Positions 53,880-62,350 of a DNA stretch of 64,000 bases are shown here, one piece after another. Numbering within the stretch: the stretch's first letter is position 1; each line of letters begins with the position of its first letter. The stretch lies in NCBI GenBank assembly GCA_913020045.1, contig CAJWBE010000006.1:62001-126000 (forward strand), written 5' to 3'. The notes beneath the pieces were generated by a model that had not been told where the DNA came from, did no database searches, and worked only from the letters and a program-made list of their open reading frames with translations. Made by a program: the position numbers and the translations under genes. The stretch comes from an uncultured Oleiphilus sp. Its GTDB lineage: Bacteria; Pseudomonadota; Gammaproteobacteria; Pseudomonadales; Oleiphilaceae.

Positions 53880-55292
53880 ATGACAAACTACATGATGGTT
53901 GAACCGCATAGACAGCTTAAATTACTTGACCCTGCGGATGCGCGTCGCGCGCGTAGAATGCTTTTTTGGCGCAGCCCTTACTTACTTTGGGGCACGATGT
54001 CTTACGCGCTGATTCTTGTGATGACGGTGGTTTACTTATCGCAAGAACCTCGCTTTGCGAGCAATATGGCTTTGGTTCTTCCTGGCTCTGGTTCGAGTAC
54101 GAGCTTTCAAATAGACGACGTAGGCGCGGCCAAGTCGCAGACTAAATCGCCGTTTAGTGGCGCAAGTTTTAACCCGCGAGTAAATTACAAAGAGATCTTA
54201 CGAAGCCGAGAAGTAATGAACATGGCATCTGATGAAACGCATATGAACCGTGAGGCATTCGGCCTCCCTAAGGTCACGTTAACCCAGCAAACCAGTATTT
54301 TGGAGGTAGACGTTACAGCGTCTACGCCGCTACTAGCGAAGGCGAAAGCATGGGCGCTGTATGAGGCTTTTCAGCGTCATCTGGACACCTTGCGCGCTGA
54401 TGAGTCTTTGCGTCGTGACGAGAGTATTTCTGCAGTGTTGGATCAGTATCGATTGCGCTTATCCGAGACGCGAAATGCGCTGATCGAGTTTCAAGAGCGT
54501 TCCTTGTTGGTTGATAACCTGCAGATGGAACAATTGATGACACGCATGTCTGATTTGCGTTCTGAGCTAATGTTTGCGAAAGCGGAATTCAAACAGCGTG
54601 ACGACTTTGTTCAGCAACTGTCATTTGATTTGGGTGTGTCAGCTTCGATGGCGGGCAAAGCATTTGCGCTGCAGACCGATACCCAGTTTCGAGGTCACCT
54701 TCGAGAGCTCGACCAAAGCGCTGGAGAGTACAGCGAGTTTCGTTCGATGTGGGGCAATAATCATCCAAAGGTAAAGGCAAGTCAAAAGCGAATGAAGCAA
54801 GCGAGATTGGCTGCATTTAATCGTTCTTCATCGATGTTAGGCGATGTGATCGCCGAGTCCTTACATGGAATGAATCTGGAGGCTAGCCCAGATCGTGCAA
54901 GGTTGTTTAGCCAGTTGATGGATGCTTATGCGCAGCTTCAAGGTTCGCAAGCAAAAATAGGCGATTTAGAAAGGTCAGACCTGCAATTGTCTGATCGATT
55001 ACGGGTATATGCACGAGAGTCGAAAGAGCTGGAGAGATTGACTCGCGAGCATGATCTGGCAGAAGCAGTTTTTACCTCAGCGGCCGCTCAATTGGAGTCT
55101 AGCAAGGCTGATGTATTTGCTTCTTACCCAGTGGTTCAGCTCATGGCAGTTCCCAATGAACCATATCAGCAGAAAAGCCCTAGTCTAAAGATAGCGATCG
55201 CGGGCGCGCTGGCGGGCATTTTATTGGTCACTACGGCACTTCTGATTATTTGGCAGCGTAGTTATTTGGTGGCGCGACTACTGTCTCATTAA
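53880..55292 (+). CDS. Polysaccharide co-polymerase (Wzz/Wzc N-terminal type), no kinase domain
   Basis: Inner-membrane co-polymerase that controls chain length. The 470 residues have two membrane spans (about 39-57 and 440-460) framing a large periplasmic coiled-coil region (QYRLRLSETRNALIEFQERS, LRVYARESKELERLTREH). The protein ends eleven residues after the second span; the BY-kinase Walker motifs of Wzc are not present. The lack of a tyrosine kinase in the locus is noteworthy. AGGA is upstream. Followed by a terminator. Confidence 0.87.
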   Translation: MTNYMMVEPHRQLKLLDPADARRARRMLFWRSPYLLWGTMSYALILVMTVVYLSQEPRFASNMALVLPGSGSSTSFQIDDVGAAKSQTKSPFSGASFNPRVNYKEILRSREVMNMASDETHMNREAFGLPKVTLTQQTSILEVDVTASTPLLAKAKAWALYEAFQRHLDTLRADESLRRDESISAVLDQYRLRLSETRNALIEFQERSLLVDNLQMEQLMTRMSDLRSELMFAKAEFKQRDDFVQQLSFDLGVSASMAGKAFALQTDTQFRGHLRELDQSAGEYSEFRSMWGNNHPKVKASQKRMKQARLAAFNRSSSMLGDVIAESLHGMNLEASPDRARLFSQLMDAYAQLQGSQAKIGDLERSDLQLSDRLRVYARESKELERLTREHDLAEAVFTSAAAQLESSKADVFASYPVVQLMAVPNEPYQQKSPSLKIAIAGALAGILLVTTALLIIWQRSYLVARLLSH

Positions 55293-55332
55293 GTTTATTG
55301 TCAACGTGATTCGTTAATTGAGGAGCCCAAAC

Positions 55333-55358
55333 AAAAACCGCTTTATGGCGGTTTTTTT
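55333..55358 (+). terminator. Rho-independent terminator after the co-polymerase gene
   Basis: AAAACCGC and GCGGTTTT form a stem with a short loop, followed by a T-run. It ends the wza-copolymerase transcript, so the next genes rely on the promoter at 55515. Confidence 0.85.
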
Positions 55359-55393
55359 GTGCCAGAAATAATCAAAAAATGCGTCGATATGAC

Positions 55394-55435
55394 TTTGCAA
55401 AGTGCGAAGTATTCTGCACATTTTTTGCGAATTGT
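55394..55435 (+). promoter_or_regulatory. Enhancer-type boxes before the wzy-like gene
   Basis: 55394-55410 reads TTTGCAAAGTGCGAAGT, one of the best copies. 55419-55435 reads ACATTTTTTGCGAATTG. They lie 85-130 bp before the sigma-54 promoter. Confidence 0.58.
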
Positions 55436-55514
55436 CTTTTTCTAACGATTGTCAGAATGCAAGGTTAAATAACTAATTCTATTTAAAACAGTGCCTTATG
55501 GTTGTTTTCTGATG

Positions 55515-55531
55515 CTGGCACGGCGCCTGCA
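55515..55531 (+). promoter_or_regulatory. Sigma-54 promoter of the wzy-like gene
   Basis: CTGGCACGGCGCCTGCA: strong -24 (TGGCACG) and -12 (CTGCA) elements, standard spacing. The predicted start is near 55543, 35 bp before ATG 55578. Confidence 0.82.
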
Positions 55532-55577
55532 ATATCAGAGATAACAAACGATGATTCACTGAAGAGACAAAACACGC

Positions 55578-56864
55578 ATGACGCCTAACTACCCACTAAC
55601 GAACATGAATACCGAAGAAAAATTGGTTTGGTATGCCTTGGTGTTTGGGTATGTGTTTTATCTGACAGGAATGCTTTACATCGTAGGCTCTGTTCTGGGC
55701 TGGGCTTTGTTTGCATTATTTATGCTGCGCTGGTTTGTCGAAGGTAAACGCCCAGGTAACTCAGCTTTACCTATCACGATATGGGTTTGGTTGCTGGGGA
55801 TGTTGATGATGCTGATTGCCTTATTGATTGGGCATAGCGAATTCAGTCTGGGAATGGGCTTAACGATCAAGTCCAGCATCGGCTGGGCAAAAGGCTGGGC
55901 CTTATTGGCGCTTTTTCCCTTGCTGGGCGCTATGGCGTCCATTCGCCCTAAGGTCATCATTCGCGGTGTTTGCATACTTGCGGCGCAATCAATTCCTTTT
56001 ATATTGCTCGGTTTAGTGCTGGCGGTGGCTGGCAGTGATGGTTCGTTGTACCTGTCTCCTTTTAAAGCCATTGGAGGGCCGATTAGTTCGTTTGAAGTCG
56101 GACTGTTTGGTATCAACCCAGAAACCGGACGACCTCGCTGGCCTTTCTTTGCTCCTTGGGCTCCTGCTGCTGGCCTGATGAGTTGCTTGTATCTGATTAT
56201 CTGTGTGAACGAGCAGGATCGTTTTTGGCGCCGTTTCGGAATCTTGGGTGCTTTGGTTATGTGCTTGTTTTGTCAGTCTCGCGCAGGTTGGGCAATCTTT
56301 ATTCTACTGATACCCGCGCTCTTTCTGCTGGGACAACTTAAAAAACCGTTGTTGTGGTTGTTACTTGGGACTGCTGTCTCGGCGGTCTGTTTATTGGGCC
56401 AGCCACTTATCGAGGGCGTCCAGACGGCACATCAACAAATCAAAGATAGTCGTGCCGGGTCAACCCGAGTGAGAGAGGCGCTCGCTACGATTGCGCTGCA
56501 ACGCTGGGAAAGTGAAGCACCTGTTTGGGGGCATGGAGTGGTTGAGCGCGGTCCGAAAATGGTGGAACACATGCCGATCGGTAGCCATCACAGCTGGTAC
56601 GGTTTGCTGTTTGTGAAGGGCTTTGTAGGTTTGTTGGCGCTCGCCGTGCCATTGGCGATCACGATTATGTATCTCTCTTTTGATGCATTGAATTCAGCTA
56701 GGTCGAGGTCCGCCCTGATGATTGTGCTGGTGTTCACGGGATACAGCTTTTTTGAAAACTTAGAAGTGCTTGCCTACCTATATTGGCCTGCGCTGATTTG
56801 GTTGGGTCTAGCACTTAACCCAATTAAGAATATAGAACTTAACTCTAGAGGAGTAACAGCATGA
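55578..56864 (+). CDS. Wzy/O-antigen-ligase-type membrane protein
   Basis: Inner-membrane polymerase or ligase of lipid-linked glycan. The 428-residue protein has about ten hydrophobic segments and a large loop before the last third with RAGSTRVREALATIALQRWE and EHMPIGSHHSWYGLLFVKG, as in the Wzy_C (O-antigen ligase) family. With Wzx, Wza and a co-polymerase present, the polymerase role is more likely than ligase. Coupled to the pyruvyltransferase gene by a 4-bp overlap. Confidence 0.85.
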   Translation: MTPNYPLTNMNTEEKLVWYALVFGYVFYLTGMLYIVGSVLGWALFALFMLRWFVEGKRPGNSALPITIWVWLLGMLMMLIALLIGHSEFSLGMGLTIKSSIGWAKGWALLALFPLLGAMASIRPKVIIRGVCILAAQSIPFILLGLVLAVAGSDGSLYLSPFKAIGGPISSFEVGLFGINPETGRPRWPFFAPWAPAAGLMSCLYLIICVNEQDRFWRRFGILGALVMCLFCQSRAGWAIFILLIPALFLLGQLKKPLLWLLLGTAVSAVCLLGQPLIEGVQTAHQQIKDSRAGSTRVREALATIALQRWESEAPVWGHGVVERGPKMVEHMPIGSHHSWYGLLFVKGFVGLLALAVPLAITIMYLSFDALNSARSRSALMIVLVFTGYSFFENLEVLAYLYWPALIWLGLALNPIKNIELNSRGVTA

Positions 56865-58000
56865 ACAAAGCCTATTTGGTGGGCTATTACGGGATGCGTA
56901 ATAGCGGAGACGATGCGCTGATGAATGCGACGGCTTGGGGTGCAAAAAACCTTCTCGGATTTGATTCGGCAATTCTAAATTCGCCGATCGATTTGAAGAC
57001 TAAGCATTTCGGACTATCTAACAAGATGTTGATAGAGCAACAGTCTTTTCCTGCACAGAATCGCCTTAGACAGTATGGCGCAGCACTAGAGTCAGATTGC
57101 GTAATATTTGGCGGCGGCTCCGTGCTGCATAACGCTCGCGATATCGACCTTAAACGCGACTTGATGATGCTTAGTTCTGGCCGAGAACACTATGCGTTAG
57201 GCGTTGGTTTAGGGCCATTTCAGAATCGTCGGGCTGAGCGTTCTTGTAAGGCTTTTCTCGAAACCTGCCGTTTTGTCGGTGTGCGTGACGAAGAGAGCCT
57301 TCTCATCGCAAACGATCTCGCGCCTAGCGCGAATGTAGAATTAACCTTCGATCTAGCGCCGTCGTTATTGCTAGATAAGTCTTTCAATATCGTACCGATA
57401 GAGCGTAAAGGGATTGCCGTGTGCTTATGCCCCAAAGAACGCCTTGGCGCGACCGGCAATGATGCCGAACTGAGTCGCCTTAAAGCGATTGCCAAAGCGC
57501 TCGAAGCGGCAAGTTTATTCACTGGCGAGCCTATTGTGTTTGTCGACTTTAATGGACACAAAACACTGGGTGACCGGCCTGTTCATGAAGACGTCGCCGC
57601 CATGCTTAGTCCAAGGGTAGCGGTGCAGTTTGTCGATTATGACGCAAATCCTTATCGCTTAATGCAGCGTATGGCGTCATACAAAGTAGCCGTCTGTATG
57701 CGTTTGCATGCCAGCATCTTTGGCTTCTTAAGTGAAACACCAGTGCTGTCGATCAACTATCACTCGAAGTGCGTCGGATGGTGCGACCAAATTGGTCTGC
57801 CCGAGGCGCAACGCTTTTCTGCGGATCATTTAGTGCCACAAGATTTGGCCAACGCCTTGTGCAATGGCCTAGCGGACGGCTTCGAAAGCCCGCAACGAAC
57901 TGTCCAATCCTCAATTAAAGAATCTGTTAAAAACTGGAGATTTTGCCATGACTATTCAAACATCAAAACCACACTTTTCGGTCGTTATTCCTTTGTATAA
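56861..58000 (+). CDS. Polysaccharide pyruvyltransferase family protein
   Basis: 379 residues. VGYYGMRNSGDDALMNATAW opens the protein and CVIFGGGSVLHNARD is near 82; the C-terminal VAVCMRLHASIFGFLSETPV motif near 285 is also typical of the PS_pyruv_trans (CsaB/WcaK) family. It likely puts a ketal pyruvate on a sugar, giving the polymer negative charge. Its start overlaps the wzy-like gene and its 3' end overlaps the GT2 gene by 53 bp. Confidence 0.88.
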   Translation: MNKAYLVGYYGMRNSGDDALMNATAWGAKNLLGFDSAILNSPIDLKTKHFGLSNKMLIEQQSFPAQNRLRQYGAALESDCVIFGGGSVLHNARDIDLKRDLMMLSSGREHYALGVGLGPFQNRRAERSCKAFLETCRFVGVRDEESLLIANDLAPSANVELTFDLAPSLLLDKSFNIVPIERKGIAVCLCPKERLGATGNDAELSRLKAIAKALEAASLFTGEPIVFVDFNGHKTLGDRPVHEDVAAMLSPRVAVQFVDYDANPYRLMQRMASYKVAVCMRLHASIFGFLSETPVLSINYHSKCVGWCDQIGLPEAQRFSADHLVPQDLANALCNGLADGFESPQRTVQSSIKESVKNWRFCHDYSNIKTTLFGRYSFV

Positions 58001-58898
58001 CAAGTTGTCGCACATTATTCGAACAGTCGATAGTGTGCTCAGACAGAGTTACAAGGACTTCGAAATTATTGTCGTCGACGACGGCTCCACCGATGGCGGT
58101 CCGACGCGTTTGCAACGATTAAGAAGCGAGCATGTGCGCCTGGTTCGTCAGGTAAATGGCGGCGTATCAAACGCGAGAAATCGTGGTATCAAGGAGGCAA
58201 AAGGAGAGATCGTTGCTTTTCTAGATGCTGATGACACCTGGGAGCCGCATTTTCTTGAGGTGATGGCCAAGTTACAGCGTGATTTCCCTGACGCAAAGGC
58301 ATTTGGTAGTGCCTATCAATTTGTTGCAAGTGAGGGTGAATATCTTGACCCAAAGATTCGCTTTGCCAAACCTGTTCGAAATGCTCGCTTACTAACGGAT
58401 TTTTTTGAGGTAGGCGCGCGAGGAGATCTGCCATTTATGATGTCTAGTTTTTGTGTCATGAGGGCCGTATGTGTAGAGGTTGGCGGTTTTCCTGAAGGAG
58501 AGCCGATGGGAGAGGATCAAGAGTTTTTTGCTCGCGTTGCGCTAGGCCATGCGATTGCGTATAGCCCTGAAGTGCTGTCATTTTACCACTTGGATAGCAC
58601 GAACCGAGCCTGCGTCCAGAAAGTCCCATTGCAAGAGTGCCCGTTTAGTCAGCGGTTAAAGGAGAAAGCGCTGAGTCTTGAAGAGGGTTCCACCCTAAGA
58701 GAGCAGCTGCTTGATTATACCAGTGCGCACCTATTGCATTTGGTCTCGCAGAATGTGAGAGCAGGGAACTTGCAGGTGGCGGGCGAAATGCTTGGTGATG
58801 AGCGCTGCACCCGTCAAGCGCTTCGATATGGCTGGTGGCGACTGCGATTGCTGTTGTCGGGAATGTTTATGGTAAGCAGCCCCCGCTTGTATTCTTGA
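57948..58898 (+). CDS. GT2-family glycosyltransferase
   Basis: 316 residues with FSVVIPLYNKLSHIIRTVDS, the VVDDGSTDGGPTRL motif and DxD in AFLDADDTWEP near 94, then GEDQEFFARVALGH near 188. A typical GT-A transferase adding a sugar to the repeat unit. GGAG is upstream of the ATG, which lies inside the pyruvyltransferase gene. Last gene of the right half. Confidence 0.93.
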   Translation: MTIQTSKPHFSVVIPLYNKLSHIIRTVDSVLRQSYKDFEIIVVDDGSTDGGPTRLQRLRSEHVRLVRQVNGGVSNARNRGIKEAKGEIVAFLDADDTWEPHFLEVMAKLQRDFPDAKAFGSAYQFVASEGEYLDPKIRFAKPVRNARLLTDFFEVGARGDLPFMMSSFCVMRAVCVEVGGFPEGEPMGEDQEFFARVALGHAIAYSPEVLSFYHLDSTNRACVQKVPLQECPFSQRLKEKALSLEEGSTLREQLLDYTSAHLLHLVSQNVRAGNLQVAGEMLGDERCTRQALRYGWWRLRLLLSGMFMVSSPRLYS

Positions 58899-58921
58899 TA
58901 GCGGGTGGGAACTGCGACAGG

Positions 58922-58960
58922 CAATCACCAGAATCTTTGGCTTAAGTGATTTGGTGATTG
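58922..58960. terminator. Hairpin between convergent GT2 and plsC genes
   Basis: CAATCACCA and TGGTGATTG form a 9-bp perfect stem with a 21-base loop; further pairing is possible. No T-run. Placement suggests a shared end of transcription. Confidence 0.5.
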
Positions 58961-58976
58961 GTCTGGCTAGTTGTTA

Positions 58977-59717
58977 TTACTGAGCGATATCTTGCGACTG
59001 CGCTACGGCTCGCTGGTCTAATTCGTCGATAGTGCTTTGCATGATTGAGTGTGTTTGTTCAACGAGGGTATTCATATCGCTGTCAGACAAACCTTGTGTG
59101 GGGATTGGAGGCAGAATTCGAATTAGAATTGTCCCTGCATTCCATTTGTTTAGATCTATCTGTTGAGCAAACGAACTCGCACAAATGGGGTATAACGGTG
59201 CTTGCGCTTTCAGCGCCATGTGGAAAGCACCTTTTTTGAATGGCAAAAGCCCCGGATTGGGATTGCGAGTGCCTTCTGCGAAAACCCAAATCGTTTTGTC
59301 ATGCAGGGTGATTGCTTCGGTTACCTCGTCGAGGGTGTTTTTAGACTGTTTGGTGTTACTGCGATTAATCATGATATTGCCGGAAAGCCAGTATACCTGC
59401 CCAAAGAGCGGCAAATACTTAAGGCTTTGTTTGCCAAGGCTGACGGCGCGCGAAGGAATGACGCCTCCATGCACGAACAAATCATAGTTGGATTGATGGT
59501 TCGCGACGATAACGCCTGCTTGCATTGACTCTAGATGCTCCTTCCCTTCGACTACGAGTTTTACTCCCATCGCTTTGAGTCCACCCCAACTAAAAATACG
59601 GCCACAAACGCGTGTGTTGTCAGGGTTAAAGGGGCGCAATAAACAAATAGGGATACAAAGCAATGCGGCGCATAAAAAGTAGCAAAGCATTAGAACAAGG
59701 CGAACAATTTTCAGCAT
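58977..59717 (-). CDS. plsC: 1-acyl-sn-glycerol-3-phosphate acyltransferase
   Basis: Makes phosphatidic acid from lysophosphatidic acid. The 246 residues start with a membrane segment (LVLMLCYFLCAALLCIPICL) and contain the catalytic NHQSNYDLF (HX4D) near 73 and FAEGTRNPNPGLLPFKKGAF near 147. Typical PlsC family. Monocistronic and convergent with the GT2 gene. Confidence 0.93.
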   Translation of the reverse strand: MLKIVRLVLMLCYFLCAALLCIPICLLRPFNPDNTRVCGRIFSWGGLKAMGVKLVVEGKEHLESMQAGVIVANHQSNYDLFVHGGVIPSRAVSLGKQSLKYLPLFGQVYWLSGNIMINRSNTKQSKNTLDEVTEAITLHDKTIWVFAEGTRNPNPGLLPFKKGAFHMALKAQAPLYPICASSFAQQIDLNKWNAGTILIRILPPIPTQGLSDSDMNTLVEQTHSIMQSTIDELDQRAVAQSQDIAQ

Positions 59718-59803
59718 AAATAATCGTTTTGAAATTCAAGATGGCATGATTATAGGGATTTTGAACGCAAAGTAACCCCCATTGTTTGTCCGCTTTCTAT
59801 TGC

Positions 59804-60109
59804 TTACTCGGTTAGTAGCATCTTTGCTTTGCGCACTTCTATCATGACATCTGGCCGGTCATTTTTATTAATGCCTGTTTTTTTAAGCCCTGTTTTAACG
59901 AGCGTAGTAACTTGCCCTGCATCCGCTCGCGTGCGTTGGTGTTGCGCCATTATGGCGGCTATGTCTTTTGCTTTGGCGTCGGGGGTTTGTTTCAGTAGCG
60001 CGAGTATTTCTTGTGCACAGGCCTGTGCTGCGGGGTTTTTGTTCATTGCACTATTAAAAATTAGGATGGCGATAACGATGACAGCAGCGCCGATGATCAA
60101 TGGGTTCAT
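59804..60109 (-). CDS. Small membrane-anchored hypothetical protein
   Basis: 101 residues: one N-terminal membrane span (PLIIGAAVIVIAILIFNSA) and a basic, helical soluble part (KAKDIAAIMAQHQRTRADAG). Not recognised. The flanking genes (acyltransferase, TerB-like) give no clear function. A real gene is supported by its length and clean coding composition, not by homology. Confidence 0.55.
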   Translation of the reverse strand: MNPLIIGAAVIVIAILIFNSAMNKNPAAQACAQEILALLKQTPDAKAKDIAAIMAQHQRTRADAGQVTTLVKTGLKKTGINKNDRPDVMIEVRKAKMLLTE

Positions 60110-60384
60110 ATCATTCCTTATGTGGCAGGGTCGTCTTTTGAGTGACGCACAGTGGCAGACCTATATTTTTTTAGAAGTGTAACGGCTAGCAGGCGCCAAG
60201 CGCAAAGGACATAGCTAAGGAAAGCGATGCCCGCGCGATTGTCGAGAGAGTGCTTAAATAGCAATGATAATTTGAATACGACGCTCGCTCTGGACGAATA
60301 GCGAGGTACTTTGCGCCTGGTTAGCGTCTGACCCGCTGGGCATGATGGCTCAGCAGAATAGGGTAGCTCAGCAGTTTAGAATGG

Positions 60385-61158
60385 TTAGGCTCGCTGAGCA
60401 TGGCGCTTTATTTCTTCTGGCAGGCCGTCTGGCAGATGCAATGCAGCTGCAAGCTTATTGAGGTGTGCTTCCTCAGATGGATGGTCGGGGTTAATCGCAA
60501 GACAAGAGGCAAGATACACCTCTGATTTTTGCTCGATGGTCACGGCGTTATGTGCAAGCTCTTCAATAAAGATAGGCTGCCTAAGAAGGTCAAACACCAA
60601 GCCTTTCATTTCGTGGTTTAAGTCCATCTGCTCAACCGCATTAAATATGCTTTGTTGTTCTTCAGCATCGATATGGCCATCGGCTTTTGCTGCCGCAATC
60701 ATTGCTTTGATTAGGGTTAATTGAAACTCACCGGACACCTGCTCACTGTCCGACGGGTTGGGCGTTTGAGACGGGTTGCGTTGCGCATGATGGTTAATCT
60801 GCTGCGGGTGATTAGTCTGGCTTTGATTGGTATATTGAGGCTCCGCGTATGAGACAGACACCCCTTGTGCGTTATTCGTTTTCCAGTTCTTAAGCGCCCC
60901 ATAGGCAAGGCCACCTAGAACCGCCGCACCACCGTAGGTTGCGGTTTTTTTGGCAAACTTGCGCGCAGACTTATTGCCCATCAGCAGCGCCATGACACCA
61001 CCCGCAGCGGCTCCCCCGGCCAGTCCGCCAGGAAGATTACTTGCTAGGTTACCTAAGGTGTTGCCCAGTCCATTGCCGCCAGACACCGCACCTTGCGGCG
61101 TCGTTTGATTGGCTTGGCTTGCGCCCGTGAATTGACTTAATAAGTTTTGCATATTCAT
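60385..61158 (-). CDS. TerB-like/DUF533 protein
   Basis: 257 residues. A Gly-rich hydrophobic stretch (NLPGGLAGGAAAGGVMALLM) and a Gln/Asn-rich linker (about 110-140) lead to a TerB-like helical domain (TLIKAMIAAAKADGHIDAEE, then VYLASCLAINPDHPSEEAHL). This layout matches DUF533/YebE proteins. TerB relatives bind Ca or metals; function is unknown. It is followed downstream, after 275 bp with nothing clear, by the small membrane protein. Confidence 0.8.
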   Translation of the reverse strand: MNMQNLLSQFTGASQANQTTPQGAVSGGNGLGNTLGNLASNLPGGLAGGAAAGGVMALLMGNKSARKFAKKTATYGGAAVLGGLAYGALKNWKTNNAQGVSVSYAEPQYTNQSQTNHPQQINHHAQRNPSQTPNPSDSEQVSGEFQLTLIKAMIAAAKADGHIDAEEQQSIFNAVEQMDLNHEMKGLVFDLLRQPIFIEELAHNAVTIEQKSEVYLASCLAINPDHPSEEAHLNKLAAALHLPDGLPEEIKRHAQRA

Positions 61159-61225
61159 ATGACGTTACTCTTGTTAGTTAGGTGTTGGTGACGAGTTATG
61201 TGTAGCCAAGTAGGCGCGATGTGCA

Positions 61226-61900
61226 TTAGTCGTCGTTTCCCATCACTCCCAGCAAGTGAAGCAGGCTGGTGAATAGATTAAAGATCGCAACAAAAAGCGT
61301 AACGGTTGCCATGATGTAATTGGTTTCGCCGCCATGAATAATGTTGCTGGTTTCGTACAGAATTAACCCGGACATGAGCAGTACAAACATCGCTGAAACG
61401 GCTAGCGATAGGGCTGCTACCTCGAAGAATATCGCGCCCAACCCTGCCATAAAGGCGACCAGAATGCCGACCATAAGAAAGCCACCCATAAAGCTAAAGT
61501 CTTTGCGGCTCGTCAGCACATAGGCAGATAACGCAAGGAAGATAAGGCTGGTTGCCGCCATCGATGTTGCGACGATTTGTCCGCCGTTTGGCAAACTCAT
61601 ATACGCGCTTAAAATGGGTCCCAGCGTGTAGCCCATAAATCCGGTGAGGGCGAAAACGCATACTAAACCCATGCTGCTGTCGCGGAACTTTGTGGTCGCA
61701 AACAACAGGCCGAAATAGCCAATCAACGTGATGATTAGCCCAGGGTGGGGAAGGTTGAGTGCCATTGATGTTGCCGCTGTTACGGCACTAAATAGCAGTG
61801 TCATCGACAACAGTGTATAGGTGTTGCGTAGTACTTTATTAGTGGCAACTGACTGCGAAAGTGTATTCGTATCCGTCGTTTTAATCGTTTGACTAGTCAT
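61226..61900 (-). CDS. Bax inhibitor-1/YccA family membrane protein
   Basis: 224 residues, seven hydrophobic segments. LRNTYTLLSMTLLFSAVTAA and LSAYVLTSRKDFSFMGGFLM, and a C-terminal LILYETSNIIHGGETNYIMA motif, are characteristic of the BI-1/YccA (TMBIM) family; YccA modulates FtsH proteolysis in E. coli. Function here not shown. Monocistronic. Confidence 0.92.
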   Translation of the reverse strand: MTSQTIKTTDTNTLSQSVATNKVLRNTYTLLSMTLLFSAVTAATSMALNLPHPGLIITLIGYFGLLFATTKFRDSSMGLVCVFALTGFMGYTLGPILSAYMSLPNGGQIVATSMAATSLIFLALSAYVLTSRKDFSFMGGFLMVGILVAFMAGLGAIFFEVAALSLAVSAMFVLLMSGLILYETSNIIHGGETNYIMATVTLFVAIFNLFTSLLHLLGVMGNDD

Positions 61901-62350
61901 CTTATGTTCTCCAGCTAATCGTTATTTTCTGCAATATAGCCAAAGCATAGCGAGGGGCTTAAGCAAGGAAAAGTCGAATATTATTGATAAATAGATCAAA
62001 AAATACGAAGTGTTTTAGGTGGTCATCGCACGGGCGCGCTGCTTACGCTAGGAAGGTTTTCAATCAGTATATGTATTGCGGCAGGCTGCAAGAAGACGCA
62101 TTTTTCGGAAGCAAATAACACTGGCTCTTTCAAAATTAGCGAACGATATGAATAGGCAAACATTTCAGCAAGTCAAACCTAAGCGATTAGATTCAGATAG
62201 GGATAAAACAGCCAGTTTGGCATTGATTCGATGCTGAGAATTGCAACGAAAGCGTTACTTTGAGTTTGACATGCACGATGCAAGACCTGAACGCATCTAT
62301 ATTTAGCACGAATATGTTAGAGGAATTCGTCGCATCGGCAAGAACGCGCC
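61901..62350. other. 450-bp intergenic region, nothing supported
   Basis: I looked for frames on both strands and found only ones below 30 codons without ribosome sites. No obvious inverted repeat or RNA gene. It lies between BI-1 and the AraC-type gene, both transcribed leftward. Confidence 0.4.
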
